A DNA stretch of 64,000 nt. Source: Oscillospiraceae bacterium. Lineage in GTDB: Bacteria > Bacillota > Clostridia > Oscillospirales > Ruminococcaceae. The number at the start of each line of letters is the position of its first letter. Within the stretch, counting starts at the first letter, position 1. Under the pieces are notes generated by a model that was not told the origin of the DNA, searched no databases, and saw only the letters and a program-made list of their open reading frames with translations. Positions 62,919 to 64,000 of this stretch are shown here, in pieces. The stretch is taken from positions 1-64,000 of the forward strand of contig JAHYZA010000005.1 of the NCBI GenBank assembly GCA_019424695.1, given 5' to 3'. Both the position numbers and the translations under genes were made by a program.

Positions 62919-63708
62919 TACCGCTGCGGTACGGGGCTTCGTCCCGCCGCAAAACGAGGAAGAGCGCAGGTTGATGCGCCGGGTCGAAGAATTGTGCCGT
63001 GTGGCGCAAAACCGGGGCATCCCCCGTTATACAGGGTTCCTCTCGGACCGGGAGCAGATTCTGGCGCAAGCTGCCTGTCACAAAGCGGATTTCGGGGAAA
63101 TGCGCTTTTGGGGCGGTTATGACAATGCCGAACGCAAAGTCCTTTGCCTGGAACCGTCAGACGCCTGGCAGGAGGAGCCCCTGGGGTTTCTTCGCTTGAC
63201 AGCTATGTCCGGCAGCGACAAATTGCCCGGTCACCGTGACTATCTCGGCTCGATTCTGGGCCTGGGATTGGACCGGGCCTGTCTGGGAGATTTGCTTTGT
63301 GATCCAACCGATCCCGCTGTATTCTACGCAGCGGTCCTGGCAGATAAGCTGGAGTTCATCGCCTCTGAACTGGCAAACGCGGGGCGGTGTCCGGTCCATG
63401 TTTCGGTCTGTGAACAGCTTCCAGAACATTTGTGGCAGAATCAGCAGCGTGCATTACGGGAAGCGACGGTTTCTTCTCTGCGGGCTGACGCGGTATTGGC
63501 GGCCATGATGCATACCTCCCGCACCAAAGCTGCAGACTATATTGCGGCAGGACGCGTGGAAATCAATCATCTTCCGCTGCGTGCCGCCCATGAACCGGTT
63601 TATGTCCGGGATATTTTTACGGTACGCGGGGTGGGACGTTACCAGCTTGCGGAGATCGGCGGAAAAAGTCGAAAAGACCGTGTATTTATCTCTTTCTTTC
63701 AATACTGA
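62902..63708 (+). CDS. ylmH: YlmH-family S4 RNA-binding protein
   Basis: This 268-residue protein has the YlmH N-terminal region (RYTGFLSDREQILAQAA) and a central domain (GHRDYLGSILGLGLDRACLGDLL). A C-terminal S4 domain (SSLRADAVLAAMMHTSRTKAADYIAAGRVEIN) follows. YlmH (RqcP-like paralogue) associates with ribosomes or 50S particles; its role in division clusters is not settled. It starts at ATG 62902 inside the sepF 3' end, with GGAG 5 bases upstream, so it is translationally coupled to sepF. Confidence 0.92.
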   Translation: MAYSSDTAAVRGFVPPQNEEERRLMRRVEELCRVAQNRGIPRYTGFLSDREQILAQAACHKADFGEMRFWGGYDNAERKVLCLEPSDAWQEEPLGFLRLTAMSGSDKLPGHRDYLGSILGLGLDRACLGDLLCDPTDPAVFYAAVLADKLEFIASELANAGRCPVHVSVCEQLPEHLWQNQQRALREATVSSLRADAVLAAMMHTSRTKAADYIAAGRVEINHLPLRAAHEPVYVRDIFTVRGVGRYQLAEIGGKSRKDRVFISFFQY

Positions 63709-63771
63709 AGCGTATAAAATCGCTTTTGGCAGATAGCTTACCCCGGAAAGTCCGAAAACAGGAGGAAAATC

Positions 63772-64000
63772 ATGATATCTTCTGAGGATGTCCGCCGCGT
63801 AACGTTTGAAAAGTCCATGCGCGGCTATCGCTGCGATGATGTGGACGATTATCTCAAACAGGTTGCGGAAAGCATGGAGGAATTGTCGGCTCAAAACGAC
63901 GATCTGCAGAAAAAACTTGTAGTGCTTGCGCAGCGTATCGATCAGTATCGTGCGGAGGAGGATACGCTGCGCACCACGATGATCAATGCCCAGCGTCTGG
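63772..64000 (+). CDS. divIVA: DivIVA family protein, N-terminal part (3' truncated by window edge)
   Basis: Seventy-six codons are visible. ISSEDVRRVTFEKSMRGYRCDDVDDYLKQV is the DivIVA lipid-binding N-terminus (compare F..RGYD..EVDEFL), and a coiled coil begins at SMEELSAQNDDLQKKLVVL. DivIVA marks poles and septa by sensing negative curvature and recruits division or wall enzymes. AGGAGGAAAATC precedes the ATG. The rest of the gene lies beyond the window. Confidence 0.93.
   Translation, partial: MISSEDVRRVTFEKSMRGYRCDDVDDYLKQVAESMEELSAQNDDLQKKLVVLAQRIDQYRAEEDTLRTTMINAQRL

Overview
The window looks like a chromosomal core segment of a Gram-positive gut anaerobe of the Clostridia, most likely Oscillospiraceae (Gemmiger, Subdoligranulum or Faecalibacterium-like). 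This is inferred from the Firmicutes-type gene orders (rnjA-gdpP-rplI-dnaB-tilS-hpt-ftsH; miaB-ylbF-mutS-mutL-miaA; sepF-ylmH-divIVA), the G+C-rich third codon positions, the strong AGGAGG ribosome binding sites, the TTG and GTG starts, and the use of ThyX. No phage, IS element, CRISPR array, rRNA operon or replication origin was seen. Coding density is high and most genes lie on the + strand.

Layout. 1-3.8 kb: end of fusA, then tuf and guaA. 3.8-5.6 kb: an MFS exporter divergent from a MarR regulator, with a perfect 26-bp palindrome at the exporter start. 5.7-7.3 kb: an alkyltransferase-family DNA repair gene and a P1-family peptidase. 7.3-11 kb: a plant-type glutamate-cysteine ligase homologue, an ATP-grasp ligase, a DinB-fold protein and a lipoprotein, read here as a candidate low-molecular-weight thiol (or other gamma-glutamyl) module. 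11-14.6 kb: an MscS channel, an FMN riboswitch with ribU, and a SAM-I riboswitch with metK. 14.7-25.1 kb: recD2-comF-mreB-like overlapping by ATGA, then pcrA, thyX, tmk, a GNAT protein and mltG. 25.2-30.1 kb: a U32 (TrhP-type) protein, a nuclease-helicase fusion with a family 4 uracil-DNA glycosylase, and a divergent PlsY-like membrane protein. 30.2-30.6 kb: tRNA-Asp, tRNA-Thr and tRNA-Trp.

30.7-35 kb: a MATE exporter, a diaminopimelate decarboxylase-family gene, mnmA and rnhA. 35.1-46.4 kb: RNase J with a long basic N-terminus, gdpP, rplI, dnaB, tilS, hpt, ftsH and an unrecognised zinc-ribbon, tail-anchored acidic protein. 46.5-48.3 kb: an RluA-type pseudouridine synthase divergent from radC. 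48.4-61.1 kb: uvrB-uvrA, then miaB-ylbF-mutS-mutL-miaA. 61.1-64 kb: an HlyD-like membrane protein leading into sepF-ylmH-divIVA.

The themes are information processing (translation factors, tRNA maturation, replication, excision and mismatch repair), nucleotide supply (guaA, thyX, tmk, hpt) and envelope or division functions (mreB-like, mltG, sepF, divIVA, ftsH). The accessory material most worth follow-up is the ligase-ligase-DinB cluster, the zinc-ribbon protein after ftsH, the HlyD-like protein beside sepF and the nuclease-helicase fusion. All functional statements come from reading motifs and gene order; no database search was run.
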